NCBI GenBank assembly: GCA_028554755.1
Contig: JAPTOF010000016.1
Span: forward strand, 13,946,001 to 14,010,000
Reading direction: 5' to 3'
Origin: Cordia subcordata
Lineage: Eukaryota > Streptophyta > Magnoliopsida > Boraginales > Cordiaceae
DNA: 64,000 nt
Every line of letters starts with the position of its first letter. Position 1 is the stretch's first letter. Shown one piece after another: positions 1 to 11,939 of this stretch. Position numbers and translations under genes: made by a program. The notes under the pieces were generated by a model. It was not told the DNA's origin. It did no database searches and worked only from the letters and a program-made list of their open reading frames with translations.

Positions 1-1255
1 TAAAGGAGACTCGATCTAGACTAGTCCTAACTTATGCACTGTTATTCTAGGGACATTCAAGTGGATTGGTATCTAATAGGTGTAGTCCTATATGTTGTAA
101 GGCAAAGCATTGTGAATATGACATCCTATTCATGATACAAACACACAAAAGTTTGTTTTACACCATTAGAAGCATTCAAGCATCAACATATTTCACACTC
201 ACATGGACATGAATAGAATCAACACACTTCATATTATCCGCAATCACACATACAGACATGCATAATCTAAGGATTATAAGTGTTCTATAGCAAATAAAAC
301 TCAATCTATATACAGACAACTCAATCAAGCATTATATCAAATACATGGACATGAAATGATATAAAGCTTCTCATAATAAGAATAAAGTATGTGTGTGTGT
401 GTGTGTATATACACATATAAGCCAATAAAATCTCATAACAAAGAGTATGTAAATCATACTATTACACAAGTTTAGGCACCCTACATCATCTATTCAAGTA
501 TGAAGTAAGTAAGAATGAAAAAGGTTATAGAAATCTCCCATTCCATCCTTGTTTGTCTCTTTACAATCTTGAGTAATCTTCACCAATTGATGTTATAATC
601 CTCCAAAATCAACTTAATTTCAAGTTGGGGTGTATGTTATTGTGTGAATTAGAGGTGGGTAAAAGTAGGGTTTTGTGTTTGAGAAGTGGGTGTGTGAGTG
701 AAAGGAGAAAAAGGGATCAAAATCTACTAAAAATATGCTGGAAAAGGGGTTAAATAGTGCAGCATACGTATCCAGCCGGGGGCCTTGGCTCGTTGACCGG
801 CTTAGATTTGAGGTCGACTAACCCAAAATAGGTTGCCCTCTATTTTGGCTGGTCCCATAGGCCAATCGACTGGCCCTAGGAAAGGGGGTTGACTGGCCAG
901 CTCAGAAGGTGGCCAATTTTCTTGCATTGCATTTGTTTCATTCCCATTGCTCTTTTCTTCACCTAGTTGCCTCAAAACACTTCTTATATGCTTCTCCCAC
1001 ATCCCGAACACCTCAAGCTTGAGTCCAATATCAATTCTCCATCAATTCAAGTCCCAAGCTTTTAACCTAACTTGACCAAACACGAGAAATATGCACGCAT
1101 TAGTGTAGCATTTGTCTTTAAACTCAACTATGTACATTTGCTTACCCTTAAGCCTAACTCTAACATATGTACTACACTAATGCATCTCTTAAGGTTTAAA
1201 ACACATCTTAAACATAGGCAATTAACAATGCAAACATACACAAAAGCACAACACA
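1..1255 (-). repeat. Athila 3' LTR, partial
   Basis: This stretch aligns throughout with about 9171-10478: the same start (GATCTAGACTAGTCCTAAC), the same middle with a microsatellite, and the same end (AGCACAACACA at 1245-1255 and 10468-10478). About 650 bp of the LTR lie beyond the left edge. Compared with the 5' LTR it lacks about 34 bp near position 190 and has a GT/TA microsatellite (390-418) where the other copy has a long TA run. Many scattered substitutions separate the copies, so the insertion is old. Confidence 0.9.
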
Positions 1256-1257
1256 AC

Positions 1258-1280
1258 GACACCCCCAAACCTTCTCCTTG
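1258..1280 (-). other. Polypurine tract next to the 3' LTR
   Basis: On the minus strand this reads as a purine-rich run with GGTTTGGGGGTGTCG directly before the LTR start. TTTGGGGGTG is the usual Athila plus-strand priming tract. A second close copy lies at about 2163-2210. Confidence 0.7.
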
Positions 1281-2640
1281 CTTATCCCCAAGCAAGCCCA
1301 CTCTTAAGTCTATTTCTAGGTTGATACAAAGGGTTACCTAAATGATTGACTCTTTATCAAGGTTAGCCTAAGAAACATGAAGGGGGCATTCCTATTGTGG
1401 AGAGATCCCCAAGCCTCTTTGGATCCTCCCTCTACTCATAAGGGGCCTCGTTCCTCGTGGGAATTTCCCAAGCCTAGGATTCTAACTCACGCACACGGGA
1501 TGTTTATATTTCATGCCCTCGCGACGAACATGGCCTCCCTAATATGTACAAAGCATCAAAGACAAGATGAGAAAATATACAAATGTAATGGCTTATAAAA
1601 GCCTTATTCACATATATACAAAGAGGATAGCTTGTGCTAAGTTGACATTGTGTCACTTATATAAATTCACAAAACTTTTTTGTGCCTTTGGATTTTTATC
1701 TTTTTCCATTTTTTTTTCAATTTTTCATCTTTTTGATATTTTTGCACCATTTTTGCCTTTTCAATTTTTTTTTGGATTTTTCATATTTTGCATTGCATAT
1801 GCACAAAGGAAAGGAAAAAATGCTAAGGCAAATAAAAAAGAACAAACTAAAGAAGGGGCACTCACATCAATAACCCTTTTCAATTACTCTTTCCTACCAA
1901 GCTATGGGGTAGCTACAAGAGGCATTCTTAAAGGTCCTCACACCCTACAACTTTCAAGTGCATTCTCTCTAGGACTTAGTTTTCAGTCCACTCTATTCAC
2001 TTCCCTACAATGCTACTCATCTTCACAAATCAATTGAGTCAATCATAATAGCCAATACAATGTCAACCAAGAAATAAACAACTCTACATGCATTAAAATT
2101 TGAAAATTTTCATGTTTTTTAAACAAATACTGCAACTACCCTAAGAAAACATGAAACAATAAAACCAAAGCCCCACACCCCCAAACCTAAACTTTGCTTG
2201 ACCTCAAGCAAAAAGAGTAAGGCACAGAAACAAGCAAATTGGCACCAAGAGCAAGTAAGAGTGGTGGGGATGAGGCAGCAACATGGGGAACAAGTGGAGA
2301 AAGGATAGATACAATCGTGCATTGTTTTCAAAGCTGTTCATGCCAATAATAAATCACCATACTACTGACCTTGTGACTCACAATTCACAAACACTCACAA
2401 AGAAAACATGGTTAGTGGCATTGCCTATGCAAGCTTGTATTGGCATGTGTAATAGTAAGCAACAGTGTATCTGATGGGACAAGGGATTAGGATTCAACAC
2501 TTTAGTATAGGTAATAGAAAATAAAGAAAACAAAAGGAATGAAAATGAAACAAGTGCAAAATTGCATAATTGAACCTAAGTTGCTTCTTAGTAGCGCTAA
2601 CTACCATGACATCAGCTAAGCGATCATCTTCTCTTCTTCA
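1281..2640 (-). other. Non-coding 3' region of the Athila element with a second polypurine-tract copy
   Basis: Between the integrase C-terminus and the 3' LTR there is no supportable protein; the env-like frame found in some Athila elements is not recognisable. At about 2163-2210 the minus strand repeats the polypurine region, with CAAGCAAAGTTTAGGTTTGG followed by GGGTGTGG. The segment between the two tracts is about 0.9 kb, with T-rich runs at 1700-1790. Open frames here on the plus strand are low-complexity chance frames. Confidence 0.6.
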
Positions 2641-2659
2641 CCCTCTACAAACGGGGTCC

Positions 2660-3790
2660 TAAAGCATTAAAATCTCTACACGAGCCATGCTCCGATCATA
2701 TGCATGCTTCAGGCTTTGTCCATTCACTATCATCTCTCAGCCATACTTCAAATCCTTGATCTTGACTGCTCCGGAAGGGTAGGCAATCAAAACTTCATAT
2801 AGACCATCCCATCTTGACTGGAGCTTACCTAGAAAGAGCTTCAAACGTGAGTTAAATAACCAAACTTTATCGGAGGTAGAGAATGATTTCTTAAGAATGT
2901 GTTTATCATGCTATCTCTTCATCCTATCCTTCTAAAGCTTGGCGTTCTCATGCGCCTCAAATCTAAGCTCCTCTAACTCCGCTAGGTCTAACTTTCTTTT
3001 CTCACCCACTCTTGCCAAATCAAAATTTAAGGCCTTGATGCCTAGTAAGCCCTGTGCTCAAGTTCTACCGACAAGTGAGAAGCTTTCCTATAAACCAATC
3101 TATATAGAGACATACCAATGGGAGTCTTAGAAGCAGTACAATAAGCCTACAAAGCATCATTCAACCTTTCCTATTGGGCCTAACCGTCTTCTTTAAAATG
3201 TGTTTATCTCCCTATTGGACACCTCTACTTGTCCACTAGTTTGCATGTGATAATGGGTAGCAATCTTATGGGTAACCAAATATCTCCTCAACAAGGCCTT
3301 TAAAGTCCTATGACGAAAATGCAATCCCTCATCACTAATCAAGACCCTAGGGACTCCAAATCTAGAGAAAATGTTCTCTTTAATGAATTTAACCACTACC
3401 CATGGTCATTAGTGCGTGTGTAAATAGTCTCAACCCATTTGGACACGTAGTCAATGGCCACTAAAATGTATTGGTACCCAAAAAAGGTGGAAATGGATAC
3501 ATGAAATCTATACCCTAAACATCAAATAACTCACATGGAAGAAAAGAGGATAAAGGCATCATATTTCTTCTAAAAATAGACCCAGATTGTTGACATCTAA
3601 GACATTTTTTACAATACTCTTGGGTATCCCTAAAGAGAGTAGGCCAAAACAATTGACATTGCAAGAACCTCGCGGTGGTCTTCTTTCCACAAAAATGACC
3701 TCTACACTCCTCATCGCTACACATACTTAACACGCTTTCAAACTGGTTCTTAGGTACACTCCGGTGAACCACTTGATTTGCATACACCTT
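2660..3790 (-). pseudogene. Athila integrase, degenerate
   Basis: Integrase inserts the cDNA copy into the genome. Three parts are visible on the minus strand. The zinc-binding N-terminus (3787-3515) contains DEECRGHFCGKKTTARF and CKKCLRCQQSG. The catalytic core (about 3530-3193) has GIDFMYPFPPF, ISDEG and [10 protein letters not shown], which hold the D, D and E positions. The C-terminal stretch (about 2870-2660) reads VWLFNSRLKLFLGKLQSRW then WDGLYEVLIAYPSGAVKI, a standard Athila ending. A stop replaces a normally Trp codon just before GIDFM, and further stops and frame changes follow, so it is not functional. It sits directly after RNase H, as expected. Confidence 0.88.
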
Positions 3791-4067
3791 AAAAAGACAA
3801 GTTTCTTCCTAACAGAAATGTCTAACTTGTGCTAGAAACCTATCTTTCTCTGTCTTCTCCTAATTAAGGGGGGGAGTGCCCTATGACAAGATAATTGACA
3901 ATGTGAGCAAACCAAGGTGTGTGATGAGAGACGGCAAACAATTGCTCATCAGGGAATGAGTCACGAAAAGAAGATGAATCACTAGAAGACTCACTAGCAA
4001 AACAGGAAAGGTGATTCGCTACCAAATTTTCACTACCCTTCTTATCCCAGATTTCAACATCAAATTC

Positions 4068-5506
4068 TTAAAGAATGAGCATCCACCTAATCGAGCGGGG
4101 TTTAGACTCTTTCTTGGACAACAAATATCTTAACGCCACATGATCGGTATAGACAATCACTTTAGACCCTAGAATGTATGACCTAAACTTGTCAAGGGAG
4201 AAGACAACTTCTAGAAGCTTTTTTTCTATGGTGATATAGTTCTTTTGGGCTTCGTCAAGAGTCTTACTAGCATAATACACTACATGGAGCAACTTATCTC
4301 GTCGTTGACCTAAAACAGCTCCTATCGCATAATCAGATGTATCATATATAACTTCAAATGGGAAACTGTAATTAGGTGGCTGGATAATTGAGAAAGAAGA
4401 CAATAAGGATTTAAACCTATTAAAATCTCTTAACACACTCATCATCAAAGTCAAAGGAAACATCTTGTGCTAAGAGCCTAGATAAAGGACAAGTAATATG
4501 GCTAAAATCCTTAATAAACCTACAGTAGAATCTTGTACGTCCTAGAAAAGATCTAACATTCTTAACACATTTAAGAACAAGCAATTTCTCAATCAATTCT
4601 ATCTTAGCTGGATCAATTTGAATACCATTAGATGAAACTACATGACCCAAAACTATTCCTCATTGCACCATGAAGTGGGACTTCTCTCAACTCAACACTA
4701 AATTCTTCTCCTTACAGCGGTCTAAGACTAAGGAGCAGTGACTCAAGCACTCATCAAAGCTATCACCAAAGACTGAGAAGTCATCCATAAAAATCTCAAA
4801 ATGTCTCTCAATCATGTCATTAAAAATGGCCATCATACACCTCTGAAACATCGCTGGGGCAGTAGAAAGACCGAAGGGCATTCTTCTATAGGCAAAAGTG
4901 CCATAGGGACAAGTAAGGGTGGTCTTCTCCTAGTCTTCAAGAAACATGAGGATCTGATTATACCCGGAATAACCATCTAGAAAGCAGTAGTAGCTATACC
5001 CAGCTACTCGATCTAAGATCTAGTCTAGAAAAGGCAACAAAAAATGATCCTTTCTAGTTTTGGAGTTGAGGTTCTTATAATCAATACAAACTCTCTACCT
5101 CGTGGTAGTGCTCGTAGGGATAAGATTTCCTATCTCATTCTCTACAATTGTGATCCTGGACTTCTTAAGGACAACTTGGACCAGGCTAACCCATGCATTA
5201 TCGGAGATCAGATAGATAATACCCACATCTAAGAGCTTAATAATCTCTTTCTTAACTAGAAGGAATGGCTCCATCCTTAAGGTGAATTCAATGCATACAA
5301 ACAAAAGGGTCAATTCCTTTCAAATCATCAATTTTCCACCCTATAGCCTTTCTATGTTTCCTAAGGATCTCTAAGAGACGCTCCTCATCCTCACTAGAAA
5401 GATCAAATGTTATGATAACCGGAATGGTCTCACTAGGGCTTGGGAAAGCATACTTCAAATTATTGGGAAAGGGTTTGAGCTCTAAAGATGGGCTAGGCTT
5501 ATCCAA
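4068..5506 (-). pseudogene. Athila reverse transcriptase-RNase H, degenerate
   Basis: RT copies the element RNA into DNA, and RNase H removes the RNA strand. The N-terminal entry (5506-5288) has PNNLKYAFPSPSETIPVI and HRKAIGWKIDDLKGI. The next part (5313-5095) has KKEIIKLLDVGIIYLISD and VLKKSRITIVENE. The catalytic block (4881-4687) has MPFGLSTAPAMFQRCM and FMDDFSVFG; the metal-binding pair in FMDD is kept. The thumb and connection follow (4650-4420, MGHVVSSNGI then FYCRFIKDFSHI). RNase H (4463-4068) shows [32 protein letters not shown] and [12 protein letters not shown]. The chain is broken into several frames with stops between them. Confidence 0.9.
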
Positions 5507-5509
5507 GGG

Positions 5510-6752
5510 GGACTTGACCTCAACATCATCAATGGGGACATCACTAGAATCAAGAGTAAAAGGAATAAACTCAAGTCACTTATAAACCAAAGAACTCTCG
5601 TGTAAAGAGGTAGAAGCTACACATTTTCGCTCTATGGTCTCTAAATCAAAGCTAGACAACAATTCCTCAAATTTTCTCAATTCTTCTCCATCGGTCATAG
5701 TTCTCTTTACAAAATCTTGGACACAAGAATCGATCACATCCACTCTAAAGCACTCTTCTCTATCCTCTTCTCCTCCTACACTAGCCCTATTCACTGTCTC
5801 GACAACCTTTATAGTGGACCTCAAATTTCCAAATTCCATCTCTAATAATCCCAACCTACAATGAATAATGGCATCGACAGTGGCAAGAAAGGGGTGACCT
5901 AATAGAACAGGGGGTGAAATGCCTAGAATTGTGGGCTGAATCCATATATATTACTATGAAGCCGACAAGGTACATGAACATCCTCTACCACACCCCTAGG
6001 TCTATGCTTGGACCTATCAGCTAGCTGAAGAGTAACATGTGTAGGGAACAACTTACCTAGACCTAGCTGCTGATAGATGGATTAGGGAATGAGATTCATA
6101 CTAGACCATAAATCTAGTAAGATGTGATCAATCTGAGTCTCACAGATCTTACAAGAAATGGTGGAAGCTTTAGGGTCACTCATCTTGGCCAAAAGGCCCA
6201 AAGTACAAATACTACTCACTTTTTCCATAAGCCTCACCTTCTTAGTAAAGTTTGATGATCTATGCTTCCTTGTACAAAGGTCCTTCAAGAACTGAGAACA
6301 AGAGGGAATGGAAAGGTTTGTATCTATCAAGGAAAGATTAACCTTAAGGTCCTTAAGATTCTCTAAGATCTTGAAAAACCTAGAATACTCACTAGGCGTA
6401 GGCCTCTCTAAAGCGGATAGGAAGGGAACCCTAGGTGCAATACCTCTAGACATATGGGAATCATCAATGGGCTGCTTTCCCTCCCGATGTAGGCGGGAAG
6501 TACTACTCTCTCCATGGTCTCTAATAATTCAACTCTCTCAATAGGACCCTCTCTAGAATCCCCCTTAACAGGGCTGCTATGCGGTCCTCTAAACTTGGAA
6601 AGACCACTAGATGCAGGCACTGCAAAGTCAACTCCTACCATATTATCCACTATCCTACCACTCCTAAGAGTGGTGATGGCCTTAGCCTGGGCTTCAGGGG
6701 GATAAGGAGTATCGGTGAAGGAACAGGACTGGACTCTGGGGTTCATCTTCAA
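5510..6752 (-). pseudogene. Athila protease and gag-pol linker, degenerate
   Basis: The aspartic protease region cleaves the polyprotein. At about 6180-6082 the minus strand reads KICETQIDHILLDLWSSMNLIP, where the family normally has DLG(A/S)S-NLMP: the catalytic Asp is present but the following Gly is replaced by Trp. Downstream, about 6060-5900, come recognisable retropepsin tail sequences. Upstream, 6752-6408 contains the gag-pol linker with PPEAQAKAITTLRSGRIVDN. Frames 5854-5576 and 6453-6082 are segments of the same broken chain. The Asp is seen; loss of activity is inferred from the Trp change and stops. Confidence 0.75.
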
Positions 6753-6859
6753 CTAAGAAAGCAATATCCCGAGGTCTCTAGTGCTCAACTGACTGGTCAA
6801 CTGCCCTAATGGTGCCTCAATCCTAGCCATGTGCTGCCTATTTTCTACTAATTCCTGCT

Positions 6860-8175
6860 ACTAGTTCTGAATATATCTTCATCATGTCATTACTAGGAGG
6901 TTAGCTACTAGAAGTAGCAAGTAAAGCCTAAGATTGAGGGGCACTAGTGAGACGGGGCTGATTAAGATGGTAGAAACCTGGGGGGTATTGAGGACGGGGT
7001 CACTGTTGGGGTCGAAATTGGGCAAATAAACTAGACTCGTGCTGACCTTGTCTCCAAGAAAATTTTAGGTTGTCCCCACAACCCGGATTATATGTGTTCG
7101 AGTACGGATTGTACTCACGAGTTGTACTCACGAGAATAACATTGAGTAGAACACACTTGTTCCTTCATGAATTCGGGAAATTGGGCTACTAAAGGGCATG
7201 CTACGGTCTCATAAGACGACTTGGAATACAATGCATACACCTCAACTACCTAAAAAGCGGAGGACAAACCTATCAAACTAGTCTTATGACCACGAGATGA
7301 AAGAGACAATGAAATAAATTGATCTAATTTATTTGTTAAAGCCCCTACCTTAGTGGGTAAATCTAAAGAAACTCTAACCTCATTAACATTTCTCTTAGTA
7401 CCTCCTCGACTAGACCTATCTATAGCAAAGTTTTGAAAAGAGTTTTTGGGCCATCAGCTCCATTTTCTCCTATGCCTTAGTCGGTCTCAAGGTATAGGAG
7501 CCACCACCCGAGGTGGCATTGACCATCATCCTATTTTGCTTATTTAAAACTCGAAAGAAATACTATAGTAAGTCATGACTACCATACCCATGGTGTGGAC
7601 ACTGTCTAAGAAGGTCTTTGAATCACTCTTAAGCCTCATAAAAAGATTCTAGATCATGTTGGGAGAAAGTCATAATGGCAGTCCTAAGGCTGGTTGTCTT
7701 GGCTATGGGATAGAATTTCTAAAAGAACTAAGATTAAAGCTCGGCCTATGAAGTAATGCAACCATTAGGTAAAGAATGAAACCAAGACTTAGCCTGGTCC
7801 TTAAGAGTGAAAGGAAACAATCTTAGACGTATGACCTCTTGGGAGACATTAGGGACATGGAGGGTGGAACTCATCTCAACAAAGTCGATAATATGCTGTG
7901 GAGGACTCTCATTACTTTTCCCATAGAAGGAAGGAAGTATGGCCATCATATTAGGCTTAATCTCGAAGCTTGTCTCCCCTAAACCCAGAATTTGAATATC
8001 CAAATTAGGCTTAAAGGCTTTGGGGAGAAAGAAATGCCTAAGAGTGGGCTCCTCATCAATGTGTAGGTCTGGTCTAAGAGGCTCTTGTCCAAAATGATCT
8101 TGGGCTTGATGCTCATGGTGATCATAAGTTCATTGGGGGAATGGGAGGATTAGGAGAATGATTGGGATCGGCCAT
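6860..8175 (-). pseudogene. Athila gag, degenerate
   Basis: Gag forms the virus-like particle. A start-like ATG at 8175 gives MADPNHSPNPPIPP before a frame break. The core (8003-7746) contains MAILPSFYGKSNESPPQHI and RLRLFPFTLKDQAKSWFHSL, the retrotransposon gag core fold. After stops it continues near 7640-7560 with FKDLLRQCPHHGYGSHDLL and near 7500 with NATSGG, all usual in Athila and Ogre gag. A short duplicated segment (TTGTACTCACGAG, about 7110-7135) lies in the C-terminal part. Multiple stops make it non-functional. Confidence 0.82.
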
Positions 8176-8518
8176 CTCCTAAATTCCTAAAATGCCTTGC
8201 AATCCTATCAAGTTTGGGATTAAGGGGAACTAGGAGATTTCCAAGGGATCTCCTATCAAGCATGCATAAACTATACTAACTTCAACCACTTCAAGCCCAA
8301 AAACTTCAACACTCCCAAGACTACAGCAAATAATACACAATCCTAAAAAGTCTACTAAAAACAAAAACAAAAAACAAAGATAGATAAGCACGTACCAAAG
8401 CTAGATAATATAAGCAATAAGCAAGATAATTAAAAACTAAACAAACTATAAAGAAAAAGCAAGAAGATAAATAAAGCAACTGCCAAAACACACAAGTAAA
8501 GAATGAAAACCACCGTGC

Positions 8519-8537
8519 CTCCTTGCAACGATGCCAA
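8519..8537 (-). other. Primer binding site, tRNA-Asp type, degenerate
   Basis: The minus strand here reads TTGGCATCGTTGCAAGGAG. The Athila primer site complementary to tRNA-Asp is usually TGGCGCCGTTGCCGGGGA, so this is a mutated version. It lies 5 bases inside the 5' LTR end at 8543. Confidence 0.75.
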
Positions 8538-8542
8538 GAACA

Positions 8543-9595
8543 TGGTGTGCCTTTTTGGTGCAAGCCCTAAAAGACCCGGAAGCATACGGACCATGCAGAA
8601 TAGTGTGTACAAATACGAGTGCTGAACCACAAGGAGGCGTGAATTGTGGAGGAAATTCTATGCTAGTGTGCTCTAGAAGAAACCTAAAAAAAAAAAAAGA
8701 AAGAACTTAAGCTAACATGTTTTTTGTACTTTTGGATTTTTGGGAGCTAAGGGGAAAAGTGGAAGGACTACACTCTAAATGCAATAAGGGAAAGAGGTAA
8801 AAACTAAGCTAACCTAGGGGATTAAAACAAGGAGAAGATGATAGGGTGACCTACACTTGCGAATGGGTGACATTATGCCTCTTTACTATGGGATTCAGGG
8901 ATTGGCATTCTAAATGTGGCTTCTAATACTAAGCAACTAACTAGTGCCCTAATTACACACGAGGACTTAGTACTGGTCCATCCCTAAGCACGCATACTTC
9001 GAGCTACGGCGTGGTACTTATATACCTAAGGCCATAAGAGGGACTAAGGAGTTACTTAGGTGTCCTAGAACGATGCCACCTAGTTCCTAAACCATTAACT
9101 AGATTTAAAGCTAAGACTTAGGGTTCCTAGGGTTGATTAATCCTATCCAGACTCTTATTAACCAGATTTAAAGCTAAAGGGACTTGATCTAGACTAGTCC
9201 TAACTTATGCACCGTCATTCTAGGGACACTAAAGTGGATTGGTATCTAATAGGTGCAATCTTACATGTTCTAAGGCAAAGCGTTGTGAATATGATGTCCT
9301 ATTCATGATACAAACACACACAAGTTTGTTTTATGCCATTAGAAGCATTCAAGCATCAACATGTAGCATTAATTGAGCATGTATTCACTATAAGGCATGT
9401 TTCATACTCACATGGATATGAATAGAATTAACCCACTTTATATTATCCATAATTACACACATATACATGCATAATCTAAGGATTAGAAGTGTTTTATAGC
9501 AAATACAAATCAATCTATATATATACAACTCATTCAAGCATTACATCAGATACATAGACATGAAACGATATAAAGCTTCTCAAAATAAGAACAAA

Positions 9596-9642
<47 letters not shown>

Positions 9643-10478
9643 AGCCTATAAAATGCCACAACAAAGAGTATGTAAATCATCCCATTACACAATTTTAGGC
9701 ACCCTAAATCATCTACTCAAGCATGAAGTAAGTAAGTATGAAAGAGGTTATAGAAATCTCCCCTTCCATCCTTGTTTGTCTCTTTACAATCTTGAGTAAT
9801 CTTCATCAATTGATGTTACAATCCTCCAAAATCAACTTAATTTCAAGTGGGTGTATGTGTTGGTATGTGAATTAGAGGTGGGTGAAAGTAGGGTTTTGTG
9901 TATGAGAAGTGGGCGTGTGAATAGGACGTGAAAAAGGGATCAAAATCTACTAAAAAATGGCAAGAAAAGGGCTTACATGGTGCAGCATACGAGTTTAGCT
10001 GGGGGCCTTGGCCGGTCGACCGGCTTAGACTTGAGGTCGATTGGCCCAAAATGGGTTGCTCTCTATTTCGGTGGGTCCCATAGGCTGCTTGACTGCCCCT
10101 GGGAGAGAGGGTCGACCGGCCAAGTCAGAAGTTGGCCAATTTTCTTGCTTTGCGTCTGTTTCACTCTAGTTGCTCTTTTGTTTGCCCGGTTGCCTCCAAA
10201 CGCTTCTTTTATGCTTCTCCCACTCCCCAAACACCTTGAGCTTGACTCCAATATCAATTCTCGATCAATTCAGGCCTTGAGCTTTGGACCTAACTTCACC
10301 AAACACGAGAAATGCACATGCATTAGTGTAGCATTTGTCTTTAAACTCAACTATGTACATTTGCTTATGCTTAAGCCGAACTCTAACATATGTACTATAC
10401 TAATGCATCTCTTAAGGCTCAAAACACCTCTTAAACATAGACAATTAACAACCTAAACACACACAAAAGCACAACACA
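8543..10478 (-). repeat. Athila 5' LTR, complete (about 1.94 kb)
   Basis: The boundaries are TG at 8543 on the plus strand, next to the primer site, and CA at 10477-10478, shared with the other LTR at 1254-1255. About 1.9 kb is in the normal Athila range. It holds a pure TA microsatellite (9597-9638) and a segment at about 9363-9397 that is missing from the 3' LTR. Older copies of the same motif families (GAACCACAAGGAGG near 8623-8637) mark the U5 end. Confidence 0.85.
9597..9638. repeat. TA microsatellite
   Basis: About 21 uninterrupted TA units inside the Athila 5' LTR. The partner LTR has GT then TA units here. Confidence 0.95.
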
Positions 10479-10483
10479 TCAAA

Positions 10484-11455
10484 GCCAATTTGCATCTGGT
10501 CACGATACGAGGGTAACAGTTGTTAACTTTATCTTTGTGTTTATTGCTTGAATGTGATGCCCATGTGTATAATAGATTTAATTTATGCTATGTTCCCACT
10601 CCCATTGTTGTTAATGTGATTTTGTTTTCTAAAATCTAGAATAACAACTAATCATGGAAATAGTATCTAAATCTAACACCAATACCCGCTGACACTTGTG
10701 CCACTCCCTCCTCCTACCCTCCATCCCCTAAAAAAAATTGAAAAAAGTTCCTTGTAATATAATTTAATCAAATTATTTCACATGTTAATAGTATTATTTA
10801 TTTGACATGTTAGTAGTATTTCCTTCTTTCTCTTGCATTTTTTTTCTTTTTATTCTCAAGTTTTAATATACTATTGACAATAGATGAAAAAATTTTGATT
10901 AAGAGATTTATATTAAATAAATTTTTTTGATGTATTTTTAGATCATAAATAATGATTAAAGTTAATTCTATGAAATTAAACTATTTTGTAAGTGATATTT
11001 AATCAAATTAGTTAGAAGCATTGATCTATTATTTACTTATCTTTTGTCATTTGTGCTTTTATTGAGCTCTAGGGACTAAAATGCATTTGTAATATTTTTG
11101 TAATAGAGTCAAGAAGAAACAAGAAGTAAACCTTTGTTTTTCAAAAAAATAAAATAAAATAAAATAACAATTCAAATGGTTAGAGAGTTTAAACTTGGCT
11201 AACAATGTTATTATGTAAAGTTTATGTTATATTGGCTAGATAAAATGAATTTGAATTTTCATAAAATAAACTACCTACCCCAAAAACGCGGGAGAAGGGG
11301 GGAAAAAGGAATGGCTTGAGAGAAATGAAATAAAATTTGCTATGTCAGATGCTCAAGTTATTTATCTACTAGTTTAATTTATAAATTTTGTATTTGACGT
11401 TAGATTGACATTTCAATCTTAATCTTGAACCACATTTGAAATGTTTTTATGGTCT
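10484..11455. other. AT-rich intergenic DNA, no gene seen
   Basis: No coding frame, RNA gene or clear repeat boundary was found. There are homopolymer and AAAAT runs near 11145-11170. Confidence 0.6.
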
Positions 11456-11462
11456 TTTTATT

Positions 11463-11932
11463 GGCTAAATGACCTATTTAGTCCCTTATTTTTTATCTTT
11501 TTGATAATTAAGTCCCGTATATTTAAAACGTGACAATTTAGTCCCTTATCTTTGCAATTAGTGATGCCTTTAGTTCCAAGTCCAAAAAAAAAAAAATTCC
11601 AGTCACTTATTGTGCAATTTGGGACTACATTAGTCCTATATCTTCATAATTTTTGACATTTTCAGTCTCTTATTTTCATATTTCCTTCCCCACACGAAGC
11701 GAAGCTTGATAGAAGCCCGAGCTCAAAGAATCGAACAAACTCAATGTCACAAAACTAGGTTGCTTTTGTGACAAAATTAGTCCGCTCAACTTTATTAATT
11801 TCTCAACTTTTTTGGGTTTGGGACTAACGACGTCATAAGTTGTAAAGATAAGGAACTAAATTTCATATTTTAAAGATAAGAGACTTAATTTCAAAAAGGT
11901 CAAAGATAAGGGACCAAATGACTCATTTACCC
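11463..11932. mobile_element. Foldback MITE-like element, 470 bp, 7-bp target duplication
   Basis: Both ends form long imperfect inverted repeats. The left arm opens GGCTAAATGACCTATTTAGT; the right arm, read inward on the other strand, opens GGGTAAATGAGTCATTTGGT. The arms continue for about 120 bp each with the repeated phrase TTTAGT(T/C)CCTTATCTTT. The flanks are identical TTTTATT (11456-11462 and 11933-11939). No transposase is encoded, so it would be a non-autonomous DNA transposon. The 7-bp, possibly 8-bp, duplication and GG/CC ends would fit a hAT-like or other TIR superfamily; which one cannot be settled here. Confidence 0.65.
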
Positions 11933-11939
11933 TTTTATT

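Larger units (their letters stand above)
1..10478 (-). mobile_element. Athila-lineage Ty3/gypsy LTR retrotransposon, degenerate, 3' LTR cut by window edge
   Basis: A long-terminal-repeat retrotransposon read on the minus strand. Order in element direction: 5' LTR, tRNA-Asp-type primer site, gag, protease, RT, RNase H, integrase, two polypurine tracts, 3' LTR. Lineage call rests on protein signatures: FMDDFSVFG in RT, a gag core with FYGKSNESPPQHIIDF, and the pre-protease phrase AITTLRSGRIVDN, all typical of Athila. No chromodomain follows integrase, also as in Athila. Every domain carries stops or frameshifts, so it cannot make its own proteins. The right flank TCAAA (10479-10483) would be one copy of the target duplication; the other copy lies outside the window. 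Lineage is seen at protein level; its inactive state is inferred from the breaks. Confidence 0.93.

Noticed and set aside
1567..2037. Plus-strand 156-codon frame as an env-like protein of the Athila element
   Set aside because: It is on the wrong strand for the element and composed largely of poly-T-derived Phe/Leu.
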